Origin: Nocardia vinacea
GTDB lineage: Bacteria > Actinomycetota > Actinomycetes > Mycobacteriales > Mycobacteriaceae
Direction: 5' to 3'
Assembly: GCF_035920345.1 (NCBI RefSeq)
Contig: NZ_CP109149.1
Coordinates: 2,666,001-2,730,000 of the forward strand
DNA length: 64,000 nucleotides
Shown: positions 39,561 through 49,409 of the stretch, in pieces
Layout: each line of letters begins with the position of its first letter
How positions within the stretch are numbered: the stretch's first letter is position 1
Program-made: the position numbers and the translations under genes
Notes under the pieces: generated by a model
What the model saw: only the letters and a program-made list of their open reading frames with translations
The model's database searches: none
Told to the model about the DNA's origin: nothing

Positions 39561-39638
39561 TGCGACCGCACCAGTCCGGTTACCGGTGGTCAGTCGGCGC
39601 GGGGCCTGGCGGCAAATACCTCATGTATTTCGCTTCCG
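39561..39638 (-). pseudogene. Copy of the 3' end of an FkbM methyltransferase gene
   Basis: These 78 bases match 59914-59991 with about five differences. On the minus strand they read EIHEVFAARPRAD-stop, the C-terminus of the FkbM gene at 59944-60732 (EIHEVFAVRPRAD), plus some 35 bases beyond the stop. Upstream coding sequence is not recognisable, so only the gene tail remains. The rest of the gap 39389-40037 shows no intact gene. Confidence 0.8.
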
Positions 39639-40037
39639 CGGCAAATCCTCGATTCCATTCGGGAGCACTGGCGTTGCCGCGCTCGCGGAAGGCCTGGCCA
39701 ACGTCGCGCGAGGCGTGGCAGCTCCATAATGTCGCGCCACAGCTTCGCGCCCCGGTACGAAATCCTTTCGGCAGAACGGGTTTCGTCGCCATCTGAATCT
39801 CCGGCGCTCGGGAACCGACACCAGGGCGGCTGGCATTTGGAATCGGGTGTCGACAGGCTGCTGGTGGCGATACCGTGTCGACTCGAAACTCCTCGGCGAC
39901 CTTTTCGAACTGGTCGTCGGAACCTCGCCGATGGCACCGGCGATCGGCCAAGCGTAGGAAATGTATACCCGGCCGGCCGTCGGCTTCGGCGGCACGAAGG
40001 GTGAAAACAATTGCACCAGTGCGGAATCGGGTGCGCA

Positions 40038-40445
40038 CTACTGCACGGTGAACTTCTTCGCCTGTCCGGAGACCACAGTGCCGTTGCGGTCGACGAGCGC
40101 CACCCGCACCTGCGCCTCGGAACCCGAGGTCAGCGGTGGCTGGCTGGGGTCCACCGTCAGCGGGACGGTGGCGCTCTGCGAGGAACCGTTGCAGTCGACA
40201 GAGTCCTGGGCGCCCTGGGCCGCGGGACGGTCGGCGTTGGGGTCGCCCATCATCGCCTGAATGCTCGCCACCCCGGCGGAGTCGTCGCAGCTGTAGTCGA
40301 CCTGGACCATGTTCGATCCGGCGCCGGTGATATCGAGAGTCGTGGCGGCGAACGCGGGAGCGGCAGCCACCATCGAGGCCGCGGCCATCGCGACGAAGAC
40401 AGCCGCGATACGGGCAGAACGCCGAGAGTTCAGAGTAGTCATCAT
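40038..40445 (-). CDS. Secreted small protein of unknown function
   Basis: 135 residues: signal peptide (RRSARIAAVFVAMAAASMV) cleaved near AFA-AT at about residue 33, and a mature domain of about 100 residues with two Cys (near 53 and 84) likely forming a disulfide. The mature part looks all-beta (Ig-like), with LTVDPSQPPLTSGSEAQVRV and VSGQAKKFTV at the end. AGGAGG precedes the ATG. Two adjacent ATG codons are possible starts. No family recognised; similar short secreted beta proteins are frequent in Nocardia and Rhodococcus. Confidence 0.8.
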   Translation of the reverse strand: MMTTLNSRRSARIAAVFVAMAAASMVAAAPAFAATTLDITGAGSNMVQVDYSCDDSAGVASIQAMMGDPNADRPAAQGAQDSVDCNGSSQSATVPLTVDPSQPPLTSGSEAQVRVALVDRNGTVVSGQAKKFTVQ

Positions 40446-40742
40446 GGAGCTTCATTCCTCCTGTGTGGCGGACATAGATCGCGGAACACAACGGGAAGAG
40501 ACACGGTACGCATCGCACCGCCCGCATCCATGGTCCAGCCCTTTGCCCGCCGCGGTGGGAAAACCGCTCGAATGGCGCATCGCGGGCCAGCCGATCATTC
40601 CGGGTCACACCCTGGACATAAGCGAAGCCGCTGGCTTCGCATCGCCATCTCCCCCGAATCAGAGAGACTATCCGCAGACCAATCTCGCTCGGACGCGGGC
40701 CGAAGTCTGAACCCCCATGGATCTCCTAGTTAGAATCACGAT

Positions 40743-42002
40743 GTGCAGCGCGCTGCAGTGACCGATCCTTCGCGTGTCGTGGTTCTAGGGTCCGGGTTTG
40801 CGGGTCTGTGGGCGGCGCTGGCGGCGGCCCGGCGGCTTGACGAGCTCGGTGTGGCGGTCGGAACCGTCGATCTCACGATGATCAGTTCGACGCCTTACCA
40901 CGACATCCGCGTGCGCGACTATGAGACCGATCTGAGCACATCCCGCATCCCGTTGAGCGCTCTTCTCGATCCGGTCGGAATCAAGCACATCATCGGCGAA
41001 GTGACGGCGATCGATGCTGTGGCGCGGGTCGTGGAATCCACCGCGGGCGCTCACGGCTACGACCGACTGGTGCTCGCGTTGGGTAGCCAAGTGGTCAAGC
41101 CCGATATTCCTGGCCTGCGGGAGTTCGGTTTCGACATCGACACCCATGACGCAGCGACCAGACTGCAAGCCCACCTGCGTCGGCTTGCCGAGGGCCCCGC
41201 TGACCCGGCGGCCGCGACAGTAGTCGTCGTAGGGGCAGGTTTGACGGGGATCGAAGAGGCGACCGAGCTGCCCGCAATGCTCGCCGACGCCTTTGCCACG
41301 CGTGCCCTCGCACCGAGGGTCATCCTGATCGACCGCAACCCGTTGGTCGGCTCGGACATGGGCGCATCGGCGCGACCGGTCATCGAGGCGGCGCTGGCCT
41401 ACATCGGGATCGAGACCAAGTTGGGCGTCGGGGTCGTCGCCATCGACGAGCGCGGCGTGACGCTCTCCTCGGGTGAAGTGGTGACCGCCGCCACTGTCGT
41501 CTGGTGTGCCGGCATGCGGGCCAGCCCGCTGACCGCAGACTTCGGGGTCGACCGTGACCGGCTGGGTCGACTCCCCGTCGACGATTATCTGCGGGTCTGT
41601 GGTGTCCCCGGAGTATTCGCCGCCGGTGACGTCGCCGCCGCAAAAATGGACGACAAGCATATGTCGGTGATGTCCTGCCAGCACAGCCGCCCGATGGGCC
41701 GATGGGCGGGATACAACGTCATCGGCGATCTTCTGGGCAAGCCCGTGAAGCCCTTGCGGATCCCTTGGTATGTAACGGTTCTCGATCTGGGACCGGCAGG
41801 CGCGGTGTATACCGAGGGCTGGGACCGCCACGTGGTCGCGTGCGGCGAGGAGGCCAAAGACACCAAGCGCGCCATCAACACCCGGCGTATCTATCCTCCG
41901 TTGAGCCGCGACCGCGACGCATTGCTGGCCGCCGCCGCGCCCGAACTGCAGGCCGCGCCCGAGCACGACCCGAGTCCGCCCATCGACTACCAATCGCGCT
42001 GA
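40743..42002 (+). CDS. FAD-dependent pyridine nucleotide-disulfide family oxidoreductase (NDH-2-like)
   Basis: A 419-residue flavoprotein with the FAD-binding motif GSGFAGLWAA (near residue 16), a central NAD(P)-binding GAGLTGIEEATEL (near 170), the ATG-like segment ALGSQVVKP, and a C-terminal GVFAAGDVAA FAD motif. The layout matches type II NADH:quinone dehydrogenases and related membrane-associated reductases; there is no CxxxxC redox disulfide. A hydrophobic anchor is not obvious. The start is GTG 40743 or 40758, both without a strong ribosome site. It would move electrons from NAD(P)H to a quinone or other acceptor. Confidence 0.88.
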   Translation: MQRAAVTDPSRVVVLGSGFAGLWAALAAARRLDELGVAVGTVDLTMISSTPYHDIRVRDYETDLSTSRIPLSALLDPVGIKHIIGEVTAIDAVARVVESTAGAHGYDRLVLALGSQVVKPDIPGLREFGFDIDTHDAATRLQAHLRRLAEGPADPAAATVVVVGAGLTGIEEATELPAMLADAFATRALAPRVILIDRNPLVGSDMGASARPVIEAALAYIGIETKLGVGVVAIDERGVTLSSGEVVTAATVVWCAGMRASPLTADFGVDRDRLGRLPVDDYLRVCGVPGVFAAGDVAAAKMDDKHMSVMSCQHSRPMGRWAGYNVIGDLLGKPVKPLRIPWYVTVLDLGPAGAVYTEGWDRHVVACGEEAKDTKRAINTRRIYPPLSRDRDALLAAAAPELQAAPEHDPSPPIDYQSR

Positions 42003-42861
42003 ATAATCCGACAGAAGAGGCAGCCGCAGCGCCGCCGCACCACCGTACGAGTTGCCCGTCGTCGGTTATGAACGCGACCACGATTTGACTGTCGCTGTGC
42101 GGCAAGGTTTCTCGCCGATCGGTGCGGATATGGGTGGCGCCCGAGCGGGTCGACTTGGATCTGATGTGTTGATGCCCAGTATCGACGAGAATTCCCCGGT
42201 CTCGATCACCATCCCACACCGGTGCCGCCAAGAATCATGCAACCACGTTAGAGGTAGCGGACAGAATCAGGGCGGAGTAGCTTCGCCGAGGCCCCTGACA
42301 ACTGGGGATCGTCGCCGACCGCAGATGGCGCGATCCTCGTGCCCGAGGGCCGGCATAGTGAATTCCTCGAGCGCGAAGAATCCCACCTTCCACGCGGGCC
42401 GCGCCAAGGGGGTTAGGAACGTTGCGCCACGGGTGAATTCGACCAGCATGTTGCCAATGGCTGCGTAGCCGAGTCCGGAGTGCAGCCAGGTGCCGGTACC
42501 ACTGCTGCCATTCCGCGTAGGGTCTGCGGGATGATCGCGGGATCCAGTCCGATTGTCTGTCTTGGTCGATGCCAGTGGCGTCGGAGGCGAGGCGCGCGGC
42601 CGGGAGTGTGTGCGAATCTCTGGTTATGCGAGTCCTCCCCTGGACCAGAGGGTTTCGCGAAATCTGAGGTGGACCTCGGTCGGACAAGGCAGGGCGTGCG
42701 ATGTCCTTTTCCGGATGATGGCCTCCGACATTGCGTTACGGCTAAGGAATCCATGGCGGATGTAACTGTTTCGCCAGAAAACAAGAACGCCAGCAATTTT
42801 TGGGTACAAATCGTGCAAGCCGGGCCGGACCCGGAGGCACGAAGAATTAAGAAGTACTATC
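42003..42861. other. Long gap with decayed fragments only
   Basis: No intact gene was found in 859 bases. One minus-strand fragment (42267-42449, MLVEFTRGATFLTPLARPAWK) looks protein-like and its frame extends upstream as GTWLHSGLGYAAIGN without a start, so it may be a gene remnant of unknown family. The last 150 bases before the cutinase-like gene are AT-richer and probably hold its promoter. Confidence 0.5.
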
Positions 42862-43476
42862 ATGCGCAGAGCAACGGCGCTCTTCGCCGCTTTACTGTTG
42901 GCCATCTTCCTTTCCATCAACTACGCGGCAATCCCGAAGGCGCACGCCGATTACTGTACTGGCGATTGGGCCATCGGTATCGGCGGTCTCGGGGACAACA
43001 CCTCGTCGGTGTTCATCCCATTTGTGGATCAGCCTGTCGGTTACAACTCCGCCGACCCGATGTCGGGGTTGAACGAACTCGACCGGCTGTTCTGGGTGCA
43101 TCGCAGCCAATGCCCCAGCGACCACATCAGGTTGATCGGGCACAGCGAGGGCGCGGGTATCGTCCACGCCTGGGTCACCGCACACCAGGATGTCGGCAAT
43201 GCCAATGCCATTCTCCTGTCGGATCCCAAGCGAGCCGCCGGGCCCGGTTGGGCCGGATTGTCATCGACACCCGGGAGCGGGATCATCGGTTATCCACTGG
43301 CCGGTGTCGATGATTGGTTCGGCGACTTCCCGGTGTTGACCGTGTGCAACCACGACGACCAGATCTGCGATACCTCAGCTGGTTGGTGGGGTTACCTCTT
43401 CGCGGGTGCACACTCTCGCTACGATTTCAACGTCTGGGACTACGGTGACTGGGATTCCGGTGTCTGGTACCGGTAG
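42862..43476 (+). CDS. Secreted cutinase-like alpha/beta hydrolase
   Basis: 204 residues: signal peptide to about KAHA-DY (residue 29), then a small alpha/beta hydrolase. The nucleophile elbow is GHSEG (Ser near 94). An acid Asp lies in CNHDDQICD (near 160) and the His in AGAHSRYD (near 184), the order and Cys-flanked Asp seen in cutinases and mycobacterial PE-PPE-domain esterases. It probably hydrolyses esters or lipids outside the cell. The substrate is unknown. GC content seems lower than neighbouring genes. Confidence 0.75.
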   Translation: MRRATALFAALLLAIFLSINYAAIPKAHADYCTGDWAIGIGGLGDNTSSVFIPFVDQPVGYNSADPMSGLNELDRLFWVHRSQCPSDHIRLIGHSEGAGIVHAWVTAHQDVGNANAILLSDPKRAAGPGWAGLSSTPGSGIIGYPLAGVDDWFGDFPVLTVCNHDDQICDTSAGWWGYLFAGAHSRYDFNVWDYGDWDSGVWYR

Positions 43477-43493
43477 CCAGTGAATCTTGGGGA

Positions 43494-43994
43494 TCAGTAG
43501 CCATGCGGCACTGGTCCCCATTGACTGAACCCGTGCCCCATCGAGGTACACACTGCCGCACCTTGAAAGGTGATTTGGCAGTTCGCTCCGGCATATGTGA
43601 CCGAATACTGTGGATCGTGGTAGTTCACACGCGTGAGGCGCGGCAATGATGGATTCCCGCCCGGCAGCGTGTGACTGCCGTTGGCGTTCCATTGGGGATG
43701 CGCGGGCCACGTAGCCGAATCAATGATGATGGCAGACACATTCGGCAACGACACCTGCATTCCGGCATACAGCACATCCATCGACGAAGCCGGGACCGCG
43801 AGGTCGCATCCCACCACGCCATTCGCACTGATCGAGCAGTTCCAATCGCCCAAAGCGAAATACTCTGTGTCGCCGACCAGTACCGGGCCTGGCGCATCAT
43901 CGGCGTGCGCGGTGCCCATTCCGAACAGGCATGCAATCATCCCGAGAATTCCCCCGCAAACCCGTTCGGTGGCACGCTTCACAGCCCTGGACAC
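43494..43994 (-). CDS. Secreted protein of unknown function
   Basis: About 166 residues from GTG 43994, which follows AAGGGAG; an ATG at 44039 in frame is the alternative. The signal peptide is SRAVKRATERV plus a hydrophobic core, cleaved near THA-type TAHA-DD. The mature domain has four Cys (in WNCSIS, VGCDLA, ANCQI and AVCTS), suggesting two disulfides, and is rich in Gly, Ala and aromatic residues. I recognise no family. It is convergent with the cutinase-like gene, with only 17 bp between stops. Confidence 0.72.
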   Translation of the reverse strand: MSRAVKRATERVCGGILGMIACLFGMGTAHADDAPGPVLVGDTEYFALGDWNCSISANGVVGCDLAVPASSMDVLYAGMQVSLPNVSAIIIDSATWPAHPQWNANGSHTLPGGNPSLPRLTRVNYHDPQYSVTYAGANCQITFQGAAVCTSMGHGFSQWGPVPHGY

Positions 43995-45073
43995 GGAATC
44001 TCCCTTGGTGGGTAGCGAGATTTTAGTCTCGTTGACCATAGAGAAAAAATTATCACGATACGGCACAACGGCGAAAGATCTGTCGAGGGGGCTTACACAG
44101 AAAATCGGCCCGCCGCTCATACACATCGGCCCCGGAATCAGCGACAGGGCAGCAGATTTGCTTTGCACGGCGCAAGATACCCGCCCGGATTGGGATTCGA
44201 GAGAAACTTTCGGTGATCTTCAGGCGGCCCCGTCGACAACGAATTCGTGGCCCTCGGCCGTCAAACGCGCGCCGTGCACGGCCCGATGCTGAGCCAGTTT
44301 CCCGATTTCGAGAAGGCCATGCTCGGCTGCTTCGCCGAGGCCGCCGCAAGCGGCTAGTAGCGGCGCTGGCGTCGAAGCCGCCCGCGACGTGGCATTCGAA
44401 CTGCGCCACCTCGCCCCCGACGCCGCCCGGCTCGTCAACACCGCCCGCACCCTCGGAATCGAGAGCGACTCGCCCCTCGACGACACGACACCAGGCACCT
44501 CGGCATCGGGCACGTCACCGCGAACACCGAATCCGATATTTCCCCAAGCGATCTCGTCGCACACAACCTCACCGTGCGGACCGTCGCCGATCGCTCCCCC
44601 GCGCCGATGCCATCAGATTGCTGGACGCGCTCACCCCCGCCGAACCACATCCCAGCGCCAGCTCGATGCCACACCGGCAGCCGCTCCGACTACCACAGCC
44701 ACCGAAACTGCCTGCAGCACTATCGATCTCACCGTCGACTCCGTCGGTGGGACGGCACTGCTGCCTCCTGATTTCCGCGACCGGCTTCACCGCAACGGCT
44801 GCCCGAAAGCGACCGGGCCGCCGAGTTCACCACATCGCCGGCACCAGACGACCCCGCCATCGCCCCGGCGGCCCGTAGAACCCGTGCCCGATCGCAGCAG
44901 GGGTCTCGCCTGGGCTGCGGCCCGGCACCGACGATGCCGGGCCGACACCGTGGTTGGCGGTCGCCAGCGCTGCCTGTCGCGCTACCAGAGACAGGAGTGA
45001 TCTTCACACCGCCGAAGCCGAACTCGTCTGGCGTATTGGTGATTTCACTGAGTTCTCGCTCCCGGTTCGGCAT
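43995..45073. other. Long gap with decayed fragments only
   Basis: Over 1 kb without a gene I can support. Protein-like bits: plus strand near 44230-44358 (RAVHGPMLSQFPDFEKAMLG, stop at 44356), minus strand ending at 44220 (LLEIGKLAQHRAVHGARLTA), and minus strand from ATG 45073 (MPNRERELSEITNTPDEFGF), whose frame turns into Arg/Ala-rich shadow after about 40 residues. None has a family I recognise. Confidence 0.45.
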
Positions 45074-45090
45074 CGGGGTTGGTGTGGATC

Positions 45091-46023
45091 TTACGGGGCC
45101 AGCTGCTGCCACACCACGTTCGCGGCGTAGAACACCTGGCAGTCGGAATGCACATGCAGCGTCGGCTCCAAATTGGTCCCGAGGGCTTCGAAGGCACAGG
45201 CCTTGTACTCGACTTCGGTGAATTCCCCTGGCACGAAAAAGATCCCGGCGTGGGTGTCGGTGTCGACCGCGATCAGATACCGCAGGTACGCGCCGGTGAC
45301 CGGCTCGAGGTTCTGCCCCGCCGCGATCCGCGACGCCAGCACCCGCCTGCAGGTGGCGTACCGCTCGGCGAGCACGTATTCCTGCGCGCCGGTCAGATCT
45401 AAGTGGTAGGTGCGCCTGCCGGGGCCCTCGACGCGGCCGTTGCGGTCGGTCAGGACCCATCCGTTGCGCGACCCCAGCTCCGTCGCCGTCCAGCGCGCAT
45501 CGCGACTGCGGTAGATCGCCGCGGCAAGCCACAACACGAGTGCGCAGTGGCGCGGGAAGGCCCCCTCGGCCAGTTTGCGTCGGCGCGCGCATGCCAGCGC
45601 GCCGAACAACAATGCCTCACCGGCGAATCCGGCCGTGGCATCGGGGTCCACGGCGAGAACATGGGCTTGGTCGCGTGCCAGGATCCACTGCTCGGCGTCG
45701 GACGGTTCGGTGACGACGCAGGCCTCGGCGATGACGAGCGCAGCGACCGTCTCGCACAACGGCGCGGCGGGCGCACTGGAGAGGATCTCGCCGATGCCGG
45801 CGGGCACCTGCCGTATCCCCCACACCAGCGCGGCACGGTAGATCTGGCACCGGGCGAGGAGGTCTCCGCCGGTGAGCTCACCGGCGAGGCTCCACACCCG
45901 CGCGGTGGCCTCGGCCGCAGAGTGTTCGGCGTGCGGGTCGTAGAAGGCAGCGACAGCCTGCTCGCGCAGCTGCCCGACCACATCGCGGCTGGCGGCGAAA
46001 GCGGCGGTAACGGATTCGGTCAT
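45091..46023 (-). CDS. Hypothetical protein (about 310 aa)
   Basis: A 310-residue soluble protein (MTESVTAAFAASRDVVGQLR...). Mostly helical in the first 200 residues, Ala-rich, with CETVAALVIAEACVV and FGALACARRRKLAEGAF, then a C-terminal alpha/beta part with YHLDLTGAQEYVLAERYATC and EYKACAFEALG. No TM, signal or nucleotide-binding motif. Codon use is normal for the window and the frame is clean over its whole length, so it is a real gene. I do not recognise the family and no neighbour gives a hint. Confidence 0.75.
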   Translation of the reverse strand: MTESVTAAFAASRDVVGQLREQAVAAFYDPHAEHSAAEATARVWSLAGELTGGDLLARCQIYRAALVWGIRQVPAGIGEILSSAPAAPLCETVAALVIAEACVVTEPSDAEQWILARDQAHVLAVDPDATAGFAGEALLFGALACARRRKLAEGAFPRHCALVLWLAAAIYRSRDARWTATELGSRNGWVLTDRNGRVEGPGRRTYHLDLTGAQEYVLAERYATCRRVLASRIAAGQNLEPVTGAYLRYLIAVDTDTHAGIFFVPGEFTEVEYKACAFEALGTNLEPTLHVHSDCQVFYAANVVWQQLAP

Positions 46024-46984
46024 GACGAGACGGCGGCTTCTTCCTAGTCGCATCGGAATCGATTGTGTGGCTGTTGGTTTCGTGTTCGGACGGGGTCAGC
46101 CGGATCTGATTACAGGGTGATGTGCCAGAACGGCCGGGGTTCACATCACGCGGCCACCGTCATGGGCTCGCAGAATGCCCAGCCGCCGAGTTTCGCGCCA
46201 CACCCGGCCATCGATCAGCACCCGCTGCTCCCACCCCCTGTCACAACTGCTTCTCCCCCAGCGCATTCCGTATGGAACTTACCCTGAAACATCCTCGCCG
46301 ACGCGCAGGGACGTGGCTGCGCCAGGTAGTGGCGTCCACCGATCTACTGGCTATCCCCTTGCGGAGCTACAGCCGGGGCGGACCGCCGCTCACCGGCACA
46401 ACACGGATGAGTCCACACCAGACTCCTCGCGAATCCTCCAATTACGCTCGAACACAACGCAATCCGAACTCCGACACGACCCCAACCACAGCACCCCGTG
46501 CGAAACCGGCCTGTTCCTGATCACTGCGAGCTGGACACTCGAATCTCGGCGTGCAGAGCCTTCACGACAGGCCTTCGCGCCGCACCACTTCCGATGGTTC
46601 GTGTGAAACGCGGTGGATACCCCCCGCCTGAATCCAACACTGAATTGGCCGAGATGATCTGAGCTGCAGCGGGATTCGGTGATGAACCCGCTGGCATTGT
46701 GCAACCCGTTGCGCGCGCGGCAGTGATGAGCCGCCGGGCTTGTCGGACGCTGATTTCGAGCAATTCAGCGACGCCTTCGTCGGCCAGTCGTTACCCACGC
46801 TCAGAATTTGCCTATGGATCCCCGCGTCCCGCTCCTGGGGTGCTTCGACCTTTGGACCGCGCATTTCACCAACGGTCCGTCGACAACCTGCTCGGACTTG
46901 CTCGATGGTATCCAGAGGCGTTGTCGCACAAGGGATCTTGACGCATGCGGAACACGACACGACCGGTTCGCGATGTCTTCGGGA
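46024..46984. other. Long gap with a decayed HTH fragment
   Basis: No intact gene. On the minus strand around 46690-46790 the frame reads RLADEGVAELLEISVRQARRL, a helix-turn-helix-like segment, but a TAA precedes it and nothing conserved follows, so it looks like a regulator remnant. The remainder is not coding in any frame I could accept. Confidence 0.5.
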
Positions 46985-49267
46985 TCAGGGACAGGCGCGC
47001 CTGGTCGGCAGCGACAGCGGTGTTTCCGGTCGGACGGTCGCCGGGCCGCCGGGCGTCTCGACGGTGACCGGACCACCCGAAGTGACGTCCACGGTCGTGC
47101 CTTCCGATCGGATGCGCACGGTCAACCTGCTATCGCGTACCGCGAGGTCGCGCACCGTTATCCCCTCGGGAAACCCGCTGGGCAGCATCGGGTCCAGCCA
47201 GGGACCCGTCTCGGCCCACCGCAGCCCGCTCGGTCCGTACAGCAAACCTTGCAGGAATCCGCCCGCACCCGTGACGAAGATCCACGCCGGTTGACCGACC
47301 GTGTTTTCACCCGACCGTTCGCCACGCGCCTCGGACTGGAACCCATATGGCGGTCGGACATACGGCTGCACCGATTGGTCCAGGAACTGCTGAGTGCGGC
47401 AGGGATCATACTGCGCGCTGAGGATCGCGCCGGCGCTGTTGCTCATGTTGGGGCCGTCGGGATCGGTGCGATCGAAGTAGTACGCCAGCGTCGCCTCGGG
47501 CGAATAACCCGGTGCCGCATAGGAGTACGGGTAGCTGATCAGCACCGTGTCGGCCTGCTTGATCTTCGCCCCTTGGTACCCGAGATACTCGGCGGGCACC
47601 CCTGGCACGATGTCCGGCGGCATCGCCATATGGGCGGCGATATCAGCCCACAGTGGGTTCAGCGGCATTCCGGCCAGCCGAGCGGCCGACATCGCCGTGC
47701 GCATCGTCGCCATCACTCCGACGTTGGTGAGTGCGTTGTCCACGGAGACCGAAACGTATTCGTCGGCGCCCGCCGCAGGCGCGTAGTGGTAGCGACCATC
47801 GGGCAGCTTCGGGCCGACGCGGGCAGCCTGGTAGTTCGCGATAGCCGTGATCACCGGCGCGCCGCTGTCACGCAGCCATTGCTCGTCGCCGGTGGCCGAA
47901 TAGTACTGCCATTGCGCGAGCGCGATCTCGTTCCCCAAATGTTCCTGGACCAGTCCGCATACCGCCGGTGACGCGCACCGCTGTGTCGGTCCGTCGTTCC
48001 AGGGGAATAATGCGCCGGTCAGCCCGTAGGCACGCGCGTTCGCCTCGGCTTGTGGTAGCGCCGCCACGCGGAAATCCACCACGGTGCGGGCCAATTCGGG
48101 ATAGAGCGCGAGCAGGGTGGGGAAGATCCAGGTCTCGGCGTCCCAGTAGGTCAGGCCGCCATAGTCGTCGGAGGACAGCCCAGCGGGCTGCACGGACCAC
48201 CGCTGTCCGGCCCGGACGCTGGACAGCACCGAGTACAGTGCGGGCCGGATCCAGCCCCGATAATCGTCGCGGCCGGGGATCTCGATGGCGGGCTGCCACA
48301 AGCGATCCCACTCTGCTGTGTGTTCGGCGTGGGCGGCGGCGAAACCACGCGCCGCGCTGGATTCGGAGACGTCGGTGGCAATCGCGCGCGGGTCCGCGCC
48401 GTCCGCGCCGGAGGCGATTCCCACGTACTTGGTGACTGTGTAACTGCGGCCCGCCACGACGGTGCCGTCGAATCGTGTTCCAGCCGTCGACCCGTTCGCA
48501 GGTAGCGCGGCACCACCCAGCTCATCAGGCGTGGTGACCGTGGATACAAGGAAGGCGGTGCGGTCGGTGCCGTCGGCACGCACGCCGACCGTGGTCTGCC
48601 CCCGGTTCGGATCGGAGGCCGCCGTCGTCGGGGTGACCCGCCGCGCGGCGGCCCCGTCGATCAGGTCGGTGACCGTGAGCGGCCCCGAAAAGTGCGGAAT
48701 GACAGTGAGCTGCTGGACCGCAAGGTTCTGCTGCGCCCGTGACACGAAGGTCCGGTAGGTCAGATCCAGCCGGTGTTCCGCGTCGGGTGTCCAGGTGGCT
48801 TCGGTGGTGACGGTGGCATCGCGACAGTTCAGGCGCTGCCGGTATTGCGTGAGCGTGGCCGGGTCGACGTCGGCCCGGTAGGTTCGGTCCGCGACGTCGA
48901 TGGTTAGGCTCGACCACGCGGGGAGCGCAGCGATCGCCTCTGTGTTGTTCCACGACATGGACTTCATGGCATAGAAGCCCGCGAGATACGTTCCGGTGTA
49001 GCGCGGTTCCACTAATGGGAACGAGGCGCGCACCGAGACGCCGTAGTCCTGATATCCGCCGCCGCTCGGCGGGATCATCGCGCCGATGCGCCCGTTGCCC
49101 AGGTACGGGGCAGCGCGGAAGTTCTCGGGTTCGAACGTCTCGGAGACCGCCGACCAGTCGTCTCCAACCGCCTGCCCGCCCTGCGCCGTCGCTACCCCGG
49201 ATAGTCCGGGCAGCGGCACAAACGCACAGGTCAATAGCACCGCACCGATACTCGACACGAGTCGCAT
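46985..49267 (-). CDS. Secreted GH65-type glycoside hydrolase
   Basis: 760 residues from ATG 49267: signal peptide cleaved near VATAQG (about residue 29), then a GH65 layout. It has an N-terminal beta-sandwich (NGRIGAMIP, then RADVDPATLTQYRQRL), an (alpha/alpha)6 barrel with YWDAETWIFPTLLALYP (near 385) and GADEYVSVSVDNALTNVG (near 525). The Glu of DEY is the expected general acid. GH65 includes acid trehalases, other alpha-glucosidases and phosphorylases; export plus overall pattern favour a hydrolase of alpha-glucosides such as trehalose. A C-terminal beta domain completes the protein. It stands alone, with no sugar transporter nearby. Confidence 0.85.
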   Translation of the reverse strand: MRLVSSIGAVLLTCAFVPLPGLSGVATAQGGQAVGDDWSAVSETFEPENFRAAPYLGNGRIGAMIPPSGGGYQDYGVSVRASFPLVEPRYTGTYLAGFYAMKSMSWNNTEAIAALPAWSSLTIDVADRTYRADVDPATLTQYRQRLNCRDATVTTEATWTPDAEHRLDLTYRTFVSRAQQNLAVQQLTVIPHFSGPLTVTDLIDGAAARRVTPTTAASDPNRGQTTVGVRADGTDRTAFLVSTVTTPDELGGAALPANGSTAGTRFDGTVVAGRSYTVTKYVGIASGADGADPRAIATDVSESSAARGFAAAHAEHTAEWDRLWQPAIEIPGRDDYRGWIRPALYSVLSSVRAGQRWSVQPAGLSSDDYGGLTYWDAETWIFPTLLALYPELARTVVDFRVAALPQAEANARAYGLTGALFPWNDGPTQRCASPAVCGLVQEHLGNEIALAQWQYYSATGDEQWLRDSGAPVITAIANYQAARVGPKLPDGRYHYAPAAGADEYVSVSVDNALTNVGVMATMRTAMSAARLAGMPLNPLWADIAAHMAMPPDIVPGVPAEYLGYQGAKIKQADTVLISYPYSYAAPGYSPEATLAYYFDRTDPDGPNMSNSAGAILSAQYDPCRTQQFLDQSVQPYVRPPYGFQSEARGERSGENTVGQPAWIFVTGAGGFLQGLLYGPSGLRWAETGPWLDPMLPSGFPEGITVRDLAVRDSRLTVRIRSEGTTVDVTSGGPVTVETPGGPATVRPETPLSLPTRRACP

Positions 49268-49409
49268 CGGGCCGACAGTAGCAGCGGCCGCGCTGAGCCG
49301 ATCGGAGCGACACGGCGGCTGCACCACGCCCCTCCTACTCGGGTACGGCGCGATATAGCAGCTGTCCTCGGGCCCGTGGCGCGCACCCAACTGAACCGCT
49401 TCGATCTTT

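Noticed and set aside
40143..40445. Secreted 135-aa protein considered as a lectin or MPT63-like protein
   Set aside because: The fold guess (beta-rich) is compatible but no diagnostic motif was found, so it is left as unknown.
44213..44878. + strand frame of 221 codons
   Set aside because: Extreme Arg/Pro/Ser composition, no start context and no family resemblance.
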